A stretch of DNA of 37,170 nt from Trichococcus flocculiformis (GCF_900113645.1 NZ_FOQC01000022.1:1-37170); one strand, 5' to 3'; numbered from the stretch's first letter, positions 1 through 8,311 are shown. Notes: generated by a model from the letters alone, not told the origin. Program-made: numbers and translations.

Positions 1-315
1 AACTTAAGCTACTGCAAAGAACTCGGAATCCGATTATCCGGCCCGTCGCTCGGCAGGCCCAAGAAGGATCAGAAGATTGACAAAAAACAAGAATACAGCG
101 ACAACTGCGATCGAGTAGAGGTCGAGAGAGGCTTCAGCCTGGCGAAAAGAAAGTTCGGGCTCAGGCTTATTCGAACACGCCTTGAAGAGACCAGTCTCTG
201 TGTGATTGCTTTATCCATCCTTACAATGAACCTGTCCAAGGTTTCATTGCGCATTTTTTTGACTTTCATCCAATGGATGAGCTCCCCTAGAATTGAACCT
301 CTAATGAAGCCGTAA
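1..315 (+). CDS. C-terminal part of an IS5/IS1182-like transposase (cut by window edge)
   Basis: The frame is open from base 1 to a TAA at 313-315 and gives 104 residues of the end of a DDE-type transposase. A conserved GxRLSGPxLGRPKKD-like segment is followed by a DRVEVERGFSLAKRKFGL segment, where the Glu of VE is probably the third acidic residue of the DDE triad. A hydrophobic IALSILTMNLSK helix comes next, as is usual near the C terminus of this group. The start lies outside the window, so it cannot be said whether the element is intact. Bases 316-345 are probably its right end, but the inverted repeat cannot be confirmed without the left end. Confidence 0.75.
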   Translation, partial: NLSYCKELGIRLSGPSLGRPKKDQKIDKKQEYSDNCDRVEVERGFSLAKRKFGLRLIRTRLEETSLCVIALSILTMNLSKVSLRIFLTFIQWMSSPRIEPLMKP

Positions 316-464
316 GCTAAAAATAGGGATTTATTCAGCAGGCATTAAATAATATTGTTATAAGGAGTATATTTTTATATGGGTGATTAACGGCAAAATG
401 ACACGAACAAGAAACTTTAGTTGCAAAGATGAGACATTTCCCAGTGCTGATAAAAGGAGTTCTT

Positions 465-1334
465 ATGGAAATTTATGAAGCAGTCGCAACTCTTAGAAAA
501 GATAAGAATATAAAAATTGAAGAAGCGATTGGCAACAGTATGTCCAGAGCCAGCTTTAATCGTTATATTAACGGGAAAACTGATTTGTATACCTCGCATT
601 TTTTGGAACTATTGGAAAAATTACATGTAAGCTTGGAAGAAATTGAATTTATGTGTAATGGGTATACAGATAACGTTGAAAAACAATTAATGAAAGAATT
701 GAAGCATGCGTTTGAAGATCAGAATATTCATGAGCTTAATTTTATACTGCAGCATTGCCGGAACGAGTATGCCCTCGACAAAAATGTATTATATAGTCAT
801 TTGGCCTCACTGACAGAGGTCCTTCTGGCAAGGCTTGAACATAAAAATATAGATCTTAAAGAGAATGAATTATATAAATACCTGGTCAAAACGGAAACAT
901 GGACGCGTTACGAACTTGTCATGTTCAATAATTCTATGTTCTATTTTGATGCCGAAGCTTTAAAACAAATATTGCCAAAAGCAATCAACAAGTTAGCTTA
1001 CTATAAAGAAATAAATCCTTATGCAAACGAAGGATTCAGGCTACTGATAAACGCCATCATTGCATTCATCAGTAAAAATGAAATTCATCAGGCGCTAATA
1101 TATATTCGTATATTGGAAAAACATCCATTGAATGAAGATCAAGCTTATGAAGCCCTCTTACAAAAATTTTTGATTGGGGTCAAACTCATTTTGATTGATG
1201 ACTCCAAGGGTGATGAAGTAGTTAATGATTGTATCCAGGCCATGCAATTCTTAAATATGGAAAAGATGGCAAGTATGTCTACTGGACTCATAGAACATAT
1301 TTTAGAAAACAAACAAAAAAATCAGCCGCAGTGA
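465..1334 (+). CDS. Rgg/GadR/MutR-type transcriptional regulator
   Basis: This 289-residue protein has an N-terminal Cro/C1 helix-turn-helix (about residues 5-60) with an SMSRASFNRYINGKTD recognition region. A long all-helical C-terminal domain follows, as in the Rgg family, whose members often bind short peptide pheromones. The start is the ATG at 465, preceded by AAAGGAG at 453-459. An in-frame upstream ATG at 429 lacks a ribosome site. The gene is AT-richer than the neighbouring two-component genes. It stands alone between a transposase end and a convergent kinase gene. I found no short hydrophobic peptide gene beside it, so its ligand and targets are unknown. Confidence 0.75.
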   Translation: MEIYEAVATLRKDKNIKIEEAIGNSMSRASFNRYINGKTDLYTSHFLELLEKLHVSLEEIEFMCNGYTDNVEKQLMKELKHAFEDQNIHELNFILQHCRNEYALDKNVLYSHLASLTEVLLARLEHKNIDLKENELYKYLVKTETWTRYELVMFNNSMFYFDAEALKQILPKAINKLAYYKEINPYANEGFRLLINAIIAFISKNEIHQALIYIRILEKHPLNEDQAYEALLQKFLIGVKLILIDDSKGDEVVNDCIQAMQFLNMEKMASMSTGLIEHILENKQKNQPQ

Positions 1335-1358
1335 TTAAACACTGCAGCTGATTTTTTA
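1321..1358. terminator. Bidirectional intrinsic terminator between rgg-like gene and kinase gene
   Basis: ATCAGC-GCAGTG pairs with CACTGC-GCTGAT across an ATTAAA loop. A T-run follows on the plus strand and an A-run precedes it, which serves the minus strand. It overlaps the last codons of the regulator and abuts the kinase stop, so it can end both convergent genes. Confidence 0.85.
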
Positions 1359-2894
1359 TTGGTTCAGATCAAAAAGGAAGGTGGAGCCTTTTCCCGGTGT
1401 GCTTTCGACCGACAAAACGATGCCGTGGCGATCGGCTATCTGCTTGGCGACGGCCAAACCCAGACCGGTGCCTTTCTTGTTGCTTTCTTCGTTTGATTTG
1501 AAGAACTTTTCAAAGATGTACGGTTGATCCTTTTCCGGGATTCCCGGCCCGTTGTCGGTGACAGCCAATCGGCAGCCCTCACCTAAGCCAGTCAACGTGA
1601 TCCGTATTTCACTCTTTTCGGCTGAAAATTTGACGGCATTCTCCATCACGGCAAGCAGCATCTGCCGCAGCCGGGTATAATCCCCCATCAGCATGAACGC
1701 CAACGGCTCTTTCGAGAAAGTCAGCGTAATCCCCTTTTCCCTGGCGATATAGCGCACGGAACGGATGGCATTCTCCACGACATCCACAAAATTCAAGGAA
1801 CTCATCTCCATTTGATAGTCCGGGTTCTGCAGCCGCGACAGCTCCAGCAGATCGTTGATCATCCGCTCCAGATGGATGCTTTCGGTCAACATCTGTTGGT
1901 AGTATTCATCGATTTTGGCGGGATCCTCGACGACATGATCGTTCAAGGCCTCCAGCGAGCCGCGGATGACCGTGACCGGCGTGCGCAATTCATGGGAAAT
2001 GCTCGTGATGAAATCCTTGCGCATCTTATCCAGTTTGGCGCTTTCTTGCGCGGCTTCCGCCAACTTTTCCGCCAGAATATCGATGTTGGCCGCAAGCGAA
2101 CCCATTTCATCGTTTTGGACAATCCCCGTATGGGCTTCGTAATGGTTATCCGCCAACTGCTGTGTCGTTTCTTCCATCTTTTTCAACGGCTGGATGAACC
2201 GTTTCGCCAACAGGACCGCTATCCCGACGGCAGCGATCAAAGCCAAAGCCAAGCTGATTCCCAAGGTAGAAAATCCTGACCGTACGGCAGTCTGCATGTT
2301 TGCGATATAGTCGTGCAAAAGGACCGCAGCGATGACCTCCCCTTCTGAGGAGAGCACCGGCGCCCCGACCGTGATGGAGGTATCCTCCAACAACGGGCTG
2401 AAGCCTTCGCTGAAGGCGACGTCCCCTTCGAATACCTCATCGACAAGCGCAAGCGCAGCGCTTGGTAGTTCGGCATAGGTGATCGCTTTTTTGCCGGTTC
2501 CGACACTGATTGTCTCTGCGGATTGGTCGACGATCCATACCTCGCCCATCGCGATATCCTGAATGGCCGTGATATAGGTGTTGTATCCGCTCGTATTGTT
2601 GCGCCCGGTTGTCCCCGTCGCCCCAATTTGTGCGAGCAGGGCAGTTCCTGTTTGTTTACCGTTGGCACTGCCCTTTGCAATGACCGGAACCTCATCTAAA
2701 GCGGTACTCCCGTCTTCCAAATAATCCGCCACGCCGGCAGCAATCGCCTCAGCCCGTTCCTGCATATCCGCCCGGTAAATTTGTTCGGTATGCCGGGTGA
2801 ACAGCAGCAGGAAGGCCCCTCCGACAACCAAGGAAAACAGCAAGATGACGGAAGTGAAATAGAGGACCAGTTTGCGGGTGATCTTATACTTCAT
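1356..2894 (-). CDS. Sensor histidine kinase of an OmpR-class two-component system
   Basis: The protein has 512 residues: a membrane segment (about 9-33), an extracytoplasmic sensor region (about 34-208), a second membrane segment (about 210-231) and a HAMP linker (about 230-283). The HisKA domain carries the phospho-accepting His301 in ISHELRTP. The HATPase domain has the N box (MENAVKF), G1 (TDNGPGIP), F box and G2 (GTGLGLAVAKQI). The sensor region has a Gly/Thr-rich loop (about 80-105) and an LLSSEGEVIAAVLLHD strand that resembles a Cache/PAS-type fold. The gene overlaps the upstream response-regulator gene by 11 bases, indicating translational coupling. The signal is unknown. The secreted protein encoded divergently at 3752-4108 is a possible target. 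Confidence 0.9.
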   Translation of the reverse strand: MKYKITRKLVLYFTSVILLFSLVVGGAFLLLFTRHTEQIYRADMQERAEAIAAGVADYLEDGSTALDEVPVIAKGSANGKQTGTALLAQIGATGTTGRNNTSGYNTYITAIQDIAMGEVWIVDQSAETISVGTGKKAITYAELPSAALALVDEVFEGDVAFSEGFSPLLEDTSITVGAPVLSSEGEVIAAVLLHDYIANMQTAVRSGFSTLGISLALALIAAVGIAVLLAKRFIQPLKKMEETTQQLADNHYEAHTGIVQNDEMGSLAANIDILAEKLAEAAQESAKLDKMRKDFITSISHELRTPVTVIRGSLEALNDHVVEDPAKIDEYYQQMLTESIHLERMINDLLELSRLQNPDYQMEMSSLNFVDVVENAIRSVRYIAREKGITLTFSKEPLAFMLMGDYTRLRQMLLAVMENAVKFSAEKSEIRITLTGLGEGCRLAVTDNGPGIPEKDQPYIFEKFFKSNEESNKKGTGLGLAVAKQIADRHGIVLSVESTPGKGSTFLFDLNQ

Positions 2895-3585
2895 CTGGGT
2901 TCACCTCAAATTTGTAGCCGATGCCCCAAACGGTTTTGATGTCCCACGACGGATGGGGAATTTGATCGATCTTTGCCCGCAGGCGCTTGATGTGCGAGTC
3001 GACCGTCCGATTATCGCCGAAATAGTCGTAGCCCCAGACACTATCCAACAGATTGTCGCGGCTGAACACCTTGTTCTTGTTTGTCGCCAAAATCCAAAGC
3101 AGCTCGATCTCTTTTTTCGTGAGATGGACTTGGTGCCCGGCGACCTTTACGATGAATTCGTCCAATCGGATCTCCAGATTTTCATGGACGTAGAGTTTAT
3201 GGTGATCCTTGTTGTCCGATGTCTGATCCAACCGCCGTAGGATTGCCCGAATGCGCGCCATCACTTCACCCGGCGAAAAAGGCTTGACGATGTAGTCGTC
3301 CGCTCCGATATCCAAGCCCATGATCCGTTCAAAATCTTCCCCTCTGGCGGTCACCATGATGATGGGAATCGAGGAAACTTTCCGGATTTCCCTGCACACT
3401 TCGAAGCCATCCTTTTTCGGCATCATCACATCCAGCAAAATCAAATCGAATTTGTCTTTCCCGAATTCCTGCAGCGCCTGTTCGCCATCATAGGCGACGA
3501 CCGCCTCGTAGCCATCCTTTTCTGAATACTCCTTCAGGATGGATGTTATTTGTTTGTTGTCATCCGCAATCAATAGCTTTACCAT
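2884..3585 (-). CDS. OmpR/PhoB-family response regulator
   Basis: This 233-residue regulator has a receiver domain with acidic pocket D8-D9, phospho-acceptor Asp52 in LILLDVMMP, Thr79 and Lys101 in IVKPF. A C-terminal winged helix (about 130-230) contains RTVDSHIKRLRAKI and a VWGIGYKF end. It is transcribed just before the kinase, which it overlaps by 11 bases. The ATG at 3585 follows GAGGAGGGAG. A TATTAT -10-like box lies at 3647-3652 in the 166-bp region shared with the divergent secreted-protein gene, which is where autoregulation would act. The exact regulon cannot be read from the sequence. Confidence 0.92.
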   Translation of the reverse strand: MVKLLIADDNKQITSILKEYSEKDGYEAVVAYDGEQALQEFGKDKFDLILLDVMMPKKDGFEVCREIRKVSSIPIIMVTARGEDFERIMGLDIGADDYIVKPFSPGEVMARIRAILRRLDQTSDNKDHHKLYVHENLEIRLDEFIVKVAGHQVHLTKKEIELLWILATNKNKVFSRDNLLDSVWGYDYFGDNRTVDSHIKRLRAKIDQIPHPSWDIKTVWGIGYKFEVNPDEV

Positions 3586-3751
3586 CGTACTCCCTCCTCG
3601 GGGAAATCATACTGCAAAAATATGGCAAGATTATGTTTTCACCCCGATAATACCACACAAATGTGCCTTTAAAAACACGCTTCTGCCATACTTTTTGATT
3701 ATTCTTAGGTCAGTAAGAAATAACAAAAAATCATACCAGGGGGAAACAAAA
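3586..3751. promoter_or_regulatory. Divergent promoter region: response regulator / small secreted protein
   Basis: The minus-strand candidate has TATTAT at 3647-3652 with a weak TTTTTA 17 bases upstream. The plus side has TTGATT near 3697 but no convincing -10 box, so that promoter may need an activator, plausibly the adjacent response regulator. No clear direct repeat typical of OmpR boxes was identified by eye. Confidence 0.4.
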
Positions 3752-4108
3752 ATGAACAAGACAAGAATCATGACCATCCTATCCGTTGCAGGCTTATTTG
3801 TTGGAGGTGCAGCACCGGTACTGGCAGCGAGCGACACGGTAGCCCAGAACGGCACGATGACCCAAGAGCAAATCAAGTCAGGCGAATGCACAAATGAAGG
3901 AGCAAAAAAACAAGGCAATGAAGAGGCAACCATGAAACGTGCCCGCGAGAAAAGCGGCACGTGCGATGGAACGGGTACGCAAGCCAATCAGGATGGTAAC
4001 CAAAACGCTACGGGCAAAGCAGACGGCGACGGCAACCAATACGGTACGGCTGAAACGGACAATGACGGCAAAAACGGTGTCCGCGATCAATCTTGCCAAA
4101 CTGAATAA
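3752..4108 (+). CDS. Small secreted, hydrophilic Asn/Gly/Asp-rich protein
   Basis: This 118-residue protein has a classic Sec signal peptide: a basic start (MNKTR), a hydrophobic core to about residue 23, and an AxA-like site PVLA|AS around 25-26. The mature part is very hydrophilic, rich in Gly, Asn, Gln, Asp and Lys. It has three Cys (in GECT, GTCD and QSCQ) and repeated DGNQN/DGDGNQ-type segments. The ATG at 3752 follows CCAGGGGGAAAC. Reading the same frame further upstream gives a longer product without a ribosome site. It lies divergent from the two-component system, so it is a candidate target. No known family is recognised. Confidence 0.7.
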   Translation: MNKTRIMTILSVAGLFVGGAAPVLAASDTVAQNGTMTQEQIKSGECTNEGAKKQGNEEATMKRAREKSGTCDGTGTQANQDGNQNATGKADGDGNQYGTAETDNDGKNGVRDQSCQTE

Positions 4109-4144
4109 CAGTCCATCACATTAGAGTGAAGACTATAAGACAAG

Positions 4145-4178
4145 AAGGGGTGGTCTCGCAATGAGATCGCCCCTTTTT
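4145..4178 (+). terminator. Intrinsic terminator of the small secreted protein gene
   Basis: AGGGG-GGTCTC pairs with GAGATC-CCCCT around a GCAAT loop, followed by TTTTTGT. It lies 37 bases after the stop codon. Confidence 0.85.
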
Positions 4179-4179
4179 G

Positions 4180-4418
4180 TGCGTATTCCACTTTTGCAGC
4201 TGAAATCCCACAGATCGAGAGAACAAGACTGCAAAAACATACCCGCCAGCTCCGGCCAGGCTTTCATTCGCCGGAGGAGCCGGTAAATAGATGGGCTCTT
4301 CTCCGATGTAGCTTCAGCTGGTCGGAAGACGGCATCTGAATGTGGTGTCAACTCCGGCGAAGCCTCCTTAACCGGAGCTGGGTAGCCCCACAACTTCTCC
4401 ATGCAAAAACTCCTCAAC
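4180..4418. repeat. Gene-free GC-rich palindromic stretch, possible dispersed repeat
   Basis: No convincing gene lies here; a 101-residue minus-strand frame overlaps the terminator and lacks a ribosome site. The stretch holds several CTCCGG/CCGGAG inverted motifs: about 4251-4280 (CTCCGGC...GCCGGAG) and about 4350-4378 (CTCCGGC...ACCGGAGCTG). Similar motif combinations recur upstream of mtlA near 15481-15545, which suggests a dispersed intergenic element. Confidence 0.4.
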
Positions 4419-5183
4419 CTATCCAATGCTTCGCCCATAACTCATGACCGCAAGCAGCGCCATGTACGCGAGGAAAACAAAATCGTTGCCGGAAAAACCT
4501 ATCTTATAATAGTAGGTCCGGCTCTCATTTCCGGAAAAGCGTTTCGCTTCCATCGCCACGGCGATGCGGTGCGCCCGCCGGATGCTCCCTGACAAGAGCG
4601 GGATGGTGTAGACCTTCATCCTGAAGAGAATACCCTGCAAGCCTTTCACCTTTTCGCTTCCGCGCACCTTGCGAGCATTGCGGATCGTTTCGAATTCTTC
4701 CGTCATGATCGGGATCAACCGCAGCGCAGCCATGAAGCTGTAGGCATATTTAGGATTCAGCCGAAGCTGTTGCATCAACGAATAAAACAAGTTGACCGGC
4801 CTCGTCGTCAATGCGAAGGTCAAGCCCAAAACAGCGAAGACCAATGCGCGCAGGCCGATCAGCATCCCCCGCAAGAAACTTTCCTCGGTGATGCGGATCA
4901 GCCCCCATTCGAACCAAAGCGTTTCGCCTTTTCCGAACAAGATCATGGCGCTGGCTGTCGACACGAAAATGGCGCAGAAAGGGATCAATAGCAACAAAAT
5001 CCGCTTCAACGGCTGTCCCGTAAACAGCAGGAACAGGATCAAAAGCCCGCTGCCGATGAAGGCCATGATTTCAAGGTTGCGGACAAACATAATTGCGATG
5101 CAGAGCAGCAGCGACATGCCCAATTTCAGGCTGGGGTTGACACGGTGGAGCCAGGTTTCTTTCGCTTGTTCCCATTCCTTCAT
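4419..5183 (-). CDS. ykoC: ECF transporter transmembrane (T) component, thiamine/HMP type
   Basis: This 254-residue membrane protein has about five hydrophobic helices and belongs to the EcfT/CbiQ family. It carries two coupling-helix signatures, ARK near 170-172 and AKR near 213-215, which dock on the ATPase. The start is the ATG at 5183, spaced nine bases from AAGGGGG; a GTG six bases earlier is too close to that site. It overlaps the ykoD stop by four bases (ATGA), as expected for translational coupling. It is the last gene of the TPP-riboswitch operon, so thiamine or its hydroxymethylpyrimidine moiety is the likely substrate. Confidence 0.88.
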   Translation of the reverse strand: MKEWEQAKETWLHRVNPSLKLGMSLLLCIAIMFVRNLEIMAFIGSGLLILFLLFTGQPLKRILLLLIPFCAIFVSTASAMILFGKGETLWFEWGLIRITEESFLRGMLIGLRALVFAVLGLTFALTTRPVNLFYSLMQQLRLNPKYAYSFMAALRLIPIMTEEFETIRNARKVRGSEKVKGLQGILFRMKVYTIPLLSGSIRRAHRIAVAMEAKRFSGNESRTYYYKIGFSGNDFVFLAYMALLAVMSYGRSIG

Positions 5184-6667
5184 CTGCACAGTCCCCCTTC
5201 CAAGCGCAAATCAGCGGAGAATGCAGTCCGCATGTCCGTAGCCGATCCGGTGGTGTCCCGGATTTCGCCGTCGACAACCGTCCAAAACGTTGTTCCGTAG
5301 TTCCGGGAGAGTGTTTCATCGTGGGTCACCATCAGGATGACGGCGCCCTTTTTCCGGTAACTCTCCAAAAATTCCAGCAAGGCAAAGGTGTTTTTGGAAT
5401 CCAACCCGAAAGTCGGTTCATCCAAAAGGATCAGCCGCTGACCTTGGATGATCGTCGCAGCGACGCTCAGACGCCGCTTTTGCCCCATCGAAAGTTGGAA
5501 AGGATTTTTCTCCCGCTGCCCGCTCAACTGGAAGAGTTCCAGGTATTCCTCCACCAGCTTCTCGATTTCCGAATTCCCCTTGCCGTCCAACCGGAGCGAA
5601 TAAGCCATCTCTTCGTAGACCGTGTTCGCCACAAACTGATACTCCGGATTCTGGAAAACGAAAGCCACCCGTTCGGCTAGCTTCTTCAATTTTCTGATTG
5701 GCTTTCCCTCCAACTCGTAGTGCCCGCTCGTTTTGATGAACTGCATGACGGCATGGAGGAAGGTGCTTTTTCCGGCTCCGTTTTGGCCGCGGATGATGAC
5801 CCATTCACCCGGATAGGCCGCCAGCCCGGCCCCTTGAATTTTTATTTCCCCATTGCGCAAGCCTTTAAAATCGCGCAGTTCCAGCAGCGGACTCTGCAAT
5901 CTAAAGGACTTCTGCTTTCGTTGCAAGGGCGTTTCCGCCAGATGTTGGTCCCATACCCCCGGAAACCAGATGCCCTGCTCCTTCATCTCGTCCTTGTGGG
6001 CCGAGAAGATTTCTTCGTTCGGTCCATCGGCGATGATGCGGCCGGATGCATCGAACAACACGAGCCGTTCGGCGAATGCCAGCACATGATCGATTTTGTG
6101 TTCCACAATGATGACCGTTTTGTCCTTGCAGACATCCTGCAGGACCTCCCAGATCGCTTCCGTTCCTTCCGGATCCAGCATGGCGGAGGGCTCATCCAAA
6201 AAGAGCACTTCCGGATCCAACACCAATACCGAGGCGATCGCCAGCCGTTGCTTCATCCCTCCGGAAAGGCTTTCGATGGGGATATGGCTGTCCGCCAGTT
6301 CCAAACCCACTTGCCGGAGCGCAAAGTCTATTTTGGCAGCCATCTCTTCGCGCGGAACCGCCAGATTTTCGAGCACAAAAGCGAGTTCTTCATCGACATA
6401 GGGCATGCAGAATTGGCTGTCCGGGTCCTGAAAAACATAGCCCCAGGAAGCCGGCGTCACGAGCTTTTCGGCCTTCATCGGCACTTCGATCGATTGCGGA
6501 ATCAGCCCGCTCAACACCTGCAGCAGCGTGGATTTGCCGCAGCCGGACGGCCCCAAAAGCAGCACTTTTTCGCCTTCAGCCACCGAAAAGGAAAGGTCCT
6601 TGAACAACAAATCGGCGTCGCCGGGAAACTTCAACTTCAGCTTTTCCACATACGCTCGCTGCTCCAT
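5180..6667 (-). CDS. ykoD: ECF transporter ATPase with two fused ABC domains (thiamine/HMP)
   Basis: The 495-residue protein holds two complete ABC units in one chain. The first has Walker A GPSGCGKST (39-47), Q-loop VFQDPDSQF, signature LSGGMKQR and Walker B VLFLDEPSAMLDPE. The second has GQNGAGKST (294-302), VFQNPEYQF, signature LSMGQKRR and ILLDEPTFGLD, then THDE. The second signature has Met in place of the first Gly. This fused layout is that of YkoD. The ATG at 6667 is preferred because AAGGAGG lies nine bases upstream; the ATG at 6676 nearly touches the ribosome site. It follows ykoE directly and overlaps ykoC. Confidence 0.9.
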   Translation of the reverse strand: MEQRAYVEKLKLKFPGDADLLFKDLSFSVAEGEKVLLLGPSGCGKSTLLQVLSGLIPQSIEVPMKAEKLVTPASWGYVFQDPDSQFCMPYVDEELAFVLENLAVPREEMAAKIDFALRQVGLELADSHIPIESLSGGMKQRLAIASVLVLDPEVLFLDEPSAMLDPEGTEAIWEVLQDVCKDKTVIIVEHKIDHVLAFAERLVLFDASGRIIADGPNEEIFSAHKDEMKEQGIWFPGVWDQHLAETPLQRKQKSFRLQSPLLELRDFKGLRNGEIKIQGAGLAAYPGEWVIIRGQNGAGKSTFLHAVMQFIKTSGHYELEGKPIRKLKKLAERVAFVFQNPEYQFVANTVYEEMAYSLRLDGKGNSEIEKLVEEYLELFQLSGQREKNPFQLSMGQKRRLSVAATIIQGQRLILLDEPTFGLDSKNTFALLEFLESYRKKGAVILMVTHDETLSRNYGTTFWTVVDGEIRDTTGSATDMRTAFSADLRLEGGLCR

Positions 6668-6681
6668 TTCCGCCATCCTCC

Positions 6682-7260
6682 TTAATCCATATCTGTGAAA
6701 TCTTCAGTCGAAAGCGGACGGACAAGGTTCGTCACGCCGGTATCCTCCAGGACTTCCGCCAAGTAGTAGGCCAGCACCCCGGCAAAGAAAATCGAGCCGG
6801 CAAAACGGGCCAACAAATACAGCGCCAAGTTCCAAGCAGCCAACTCAGCAATCTGCCCGTTCAACGCATCCACCACTAGCGAACCCACGCAAGATGCCGA
6901 AGCTGCCAAAGCGGCAACCTTCAGGTCAAAACGTTTGTAACGGAAGGCCATGAACACTAATTCCGCAAACAATCCTTGCACCACGCCGGAAAGCAAGACG
7001 GTCAGACCCCATGGCGACCCCAAAAGGAATTCACCTGAAGCCGCAGCGATTTCCGCCAACAGCGCCACACCCGGTTTGCGGATGATGAAATAGGCGAAGG
7101 TACCGGCGATGAACCACATGCCGTACAGCAGCTGATCAAGATGCAGACCCAACGGCTGCACCGCGTAATAAACCGTTCCCCACAGGATGTAGACGATCCC
7201 GAAAGCGATGGCGATGACGATCGTCACCAAAATATCTGTAAGCTTCAATTCTTTTTTCAT
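6682..7260 (-). CDS. ykoE: ECF transporter substrate-binding (S) component YkoE
   Basis: This 192-residue integral membrane protein matches the YkoE type of S component, which binds thiamine or hydroxymethylpyrimidine. It starts MKKELKLTDIL, has about six hydrophobic segments, a YILWGTVYYAVQPLG loop, and SGEFLLGSPWG in the middle. The ATG at 7260 is chosen because AGAGGAGA precedes it. A longer frame up to 7347 runs into the tenA 3' end and has no ribosome site. It is second in the operon, after tenA and before ykoD. Confidence 0.88.
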   Translation of the reverse strand: MKKELKLTDILVTIVIAIAFGIVYILWGTVYYAVQPLGLHLDQLLYGMWFIAGTFAYFIIRKPGVALLAEIAAASGEFLLGSPWGLTVLLSGVVQGLFAELVFMAFRYKRFDLKVAALAASASCVGSLVVDALNGQIAELAAWNLALYLLARFAGSIFFAGVLAYYLAEVLEDTGVTNLVRPLSTEDFTDMD

Positions 7261-7295
7261 TTTCTCTGTCTCCTCTTTGCGTTTGATTTTGTCGC

Positions 7296-7970
7296 TCAGT
7301 TCTCCAACGGTACCGGCCATGTTTCCATGCGATAGGCCATTTCCCAAAATGCGTATTCGTACTGGCTGCTGATGATGAAATGTTCTTTCATCCTTTCACG
7401 GTCCGCTTCGGTTGCAGATGTAGCGATCTTATCCAGATGCGCAATCTGTTCATCCACCCGGTCCTGAAAATCCTTCCCGCCATAGGTAGCGATCCATTCC
7501 TGATAGATCGGTTCTTCAGGTGCCGCGTCAATGAAGGCGTCGCCGATTTCGGCATAAAGCCAGTAGCAAGGCAGAACGGTGGCGATCACATCCCCCAAAT
7601 GCCCCGAGTGGCCGGCATGATAGAGATGGGACGTGTAGGCGTATGTTGTGGGCGCGGGTTTGAAACACTCTTTTTCTTCCGCGGTGATGCCCAGCCTTTT
7701 CGAAAATTGTTCATGCAGGCCGATTTCGGCGCTGTACGTATGCTTCGCGAAGTCGGCGAACTGGTTGGTCGTCGCAATATCCGGTGCTTTGGCTGCGCCG
7801 AGCGCCAAAATTTTGGCGAAGCGCGTCAGGTAATAGGAATCCTGCTGGATGTAAAAACGGAAATTCTCCAACGGCAAGGTGCCGTCCCCGATCCCTTTCA
7901 CAAACGGGTGCTCCATGCTGGCTGCCCAGATCGGTTCTACCGCTTGGCGGATTTGTGCTGAAAATGTCAT
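7296..7970 (-). CDS. tenA: Aminopyrimidine aminohydrolase (thiaminase II), TenA
   Basis: This 224-residue all-helical enzyme deaminates aminomethyl-pyrimidine breakdown products of thiamine to hydroxymethylpyrimidine for salvage. Asp44, Tyr112 and Cys135 (in LPCYWLY) fall at the same positions as the catalytic residues of the Bacillus enzyme, and Glu210 in the FWEMAY segment fits the remaining acid. The ATG at 7970 follows GGAGGGAAAGC. An upstream extension would read through the riboswitch terminator, so it is rejected. It is the first gene after the TPP riboswitch. Confidence 0.93.
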   Translation of the reverse strand: MTFSAQIRQAVEPIWAASMEHPFVKGIGDGTLPLENFRFYIQQDSYYLTRFAKILALGAAKAPDIATTNQFADFAKHTYSAEIGLHEQFSKRLGITAEEKECFKPAPTTYAYTSHLYHAGHSGHLGDVIATVLPCYWLYAEIGDAFIDAAPEEPIYQEWIATYGGKDFQDRVDEQIAHLDKIATSATEADRERMKEHFIISSQYEYAFWEMAYRMETWPVPLEN

Positions 7971-8046
7971 TGCTTTCCCTCCATATGCTGTGAGCGCTCC
8001 GCAAGGGTCCCGACTTATCCGAACGGCCGCTCTTGATTTTTGCAAA

Positions 8047-8085
8047 CAAAAAAACCACTCTCTTCCCAACGGAAAAAAGTGGTTG
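8047..8085 (-). terminator. Riboswitch-controlled terminator before tenA
   Basis: On the minus strand AACCACTTTTTTCC pairs fully, with G-U pairs, with GGAAGAGAGTGGTT around a four-base loop, followed by seven T. It lies between the TPP aptamer and the tenA start, the place for an expression platform. Confidence 0.9.
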
Positions 8086-8127
8086 TATGTTCCTTATGCA
8101 ATAGGGACTTACTTAGCCAAAAGAGGC

Positions 8128-8241
8128 CGCCACTTCCCTACGCTGGTACAAACCAGATCAGGTTCTAAGGGTCTCGAAGTCCTACTTCGATCTCAGCTTT
8201 TTGGCGGACAGTCATCCGCCGGTAAAGCACCCCTAGTGGTT
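8128..8241 (-). promoter_or_regulatory. TPP (thi-box) riboswitch
   Basis: The minus strand shows the conserved THI-element blocks in order: ACTAGGGGTGC, GCTGAGAT, ACCCTTAGAACCTGATCTGG and GCGTAGGGAAGTGG. These form the three-way junction that binds thiamine pyrophosphate. An optional extra stem (CGGCGGATGACTGTCCGCC) sits in P3a position. With TPP bound, the downstream terminator should form and switch off tenA-ykoE-ykoD-ykoC. Confidence 0.97.
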
Positions 8242-8274
8242 AAAAAGATATTCAGTTCATTTGCTGTTGTTCCT

Positions 8275-8302
8275 ATCGTATCATTATTTTAGATGAAGTC
8301 AA
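8275..8302 (-). promoter_or_regulatory. Sigma-A promoter of the thiamine operon
   Basis: TTGACT (8297-8302) and TACGAT (8275-8280) are separated by 16 bases on the minus strand. The predicted start of transcription is about 25-30 bases before the riboswitch aptamer. Confidence 0.7.
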
Positions 8303-8311
8303 ATGTTTTTT

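Noticed and set aside
2237-2695. 152-residue frame inside the kinase gene
   Set aside because: It is an out-of-frame reading of the sensor domain with no ribosome site.
4133-4438. 101-residue minus-strand open frame
   Set aside because: It overlaps the ykoC 3' end and runs through a strong terminator; it has no ribosome site and looks like translated palindromic repeat DNA.
7971-8069. N-terminal extension of TenA
   Set aside because: It reads into the riboswitch terminator. The ATG at 7970 has a ribosome site and gives catalytic residues at canonical positions.
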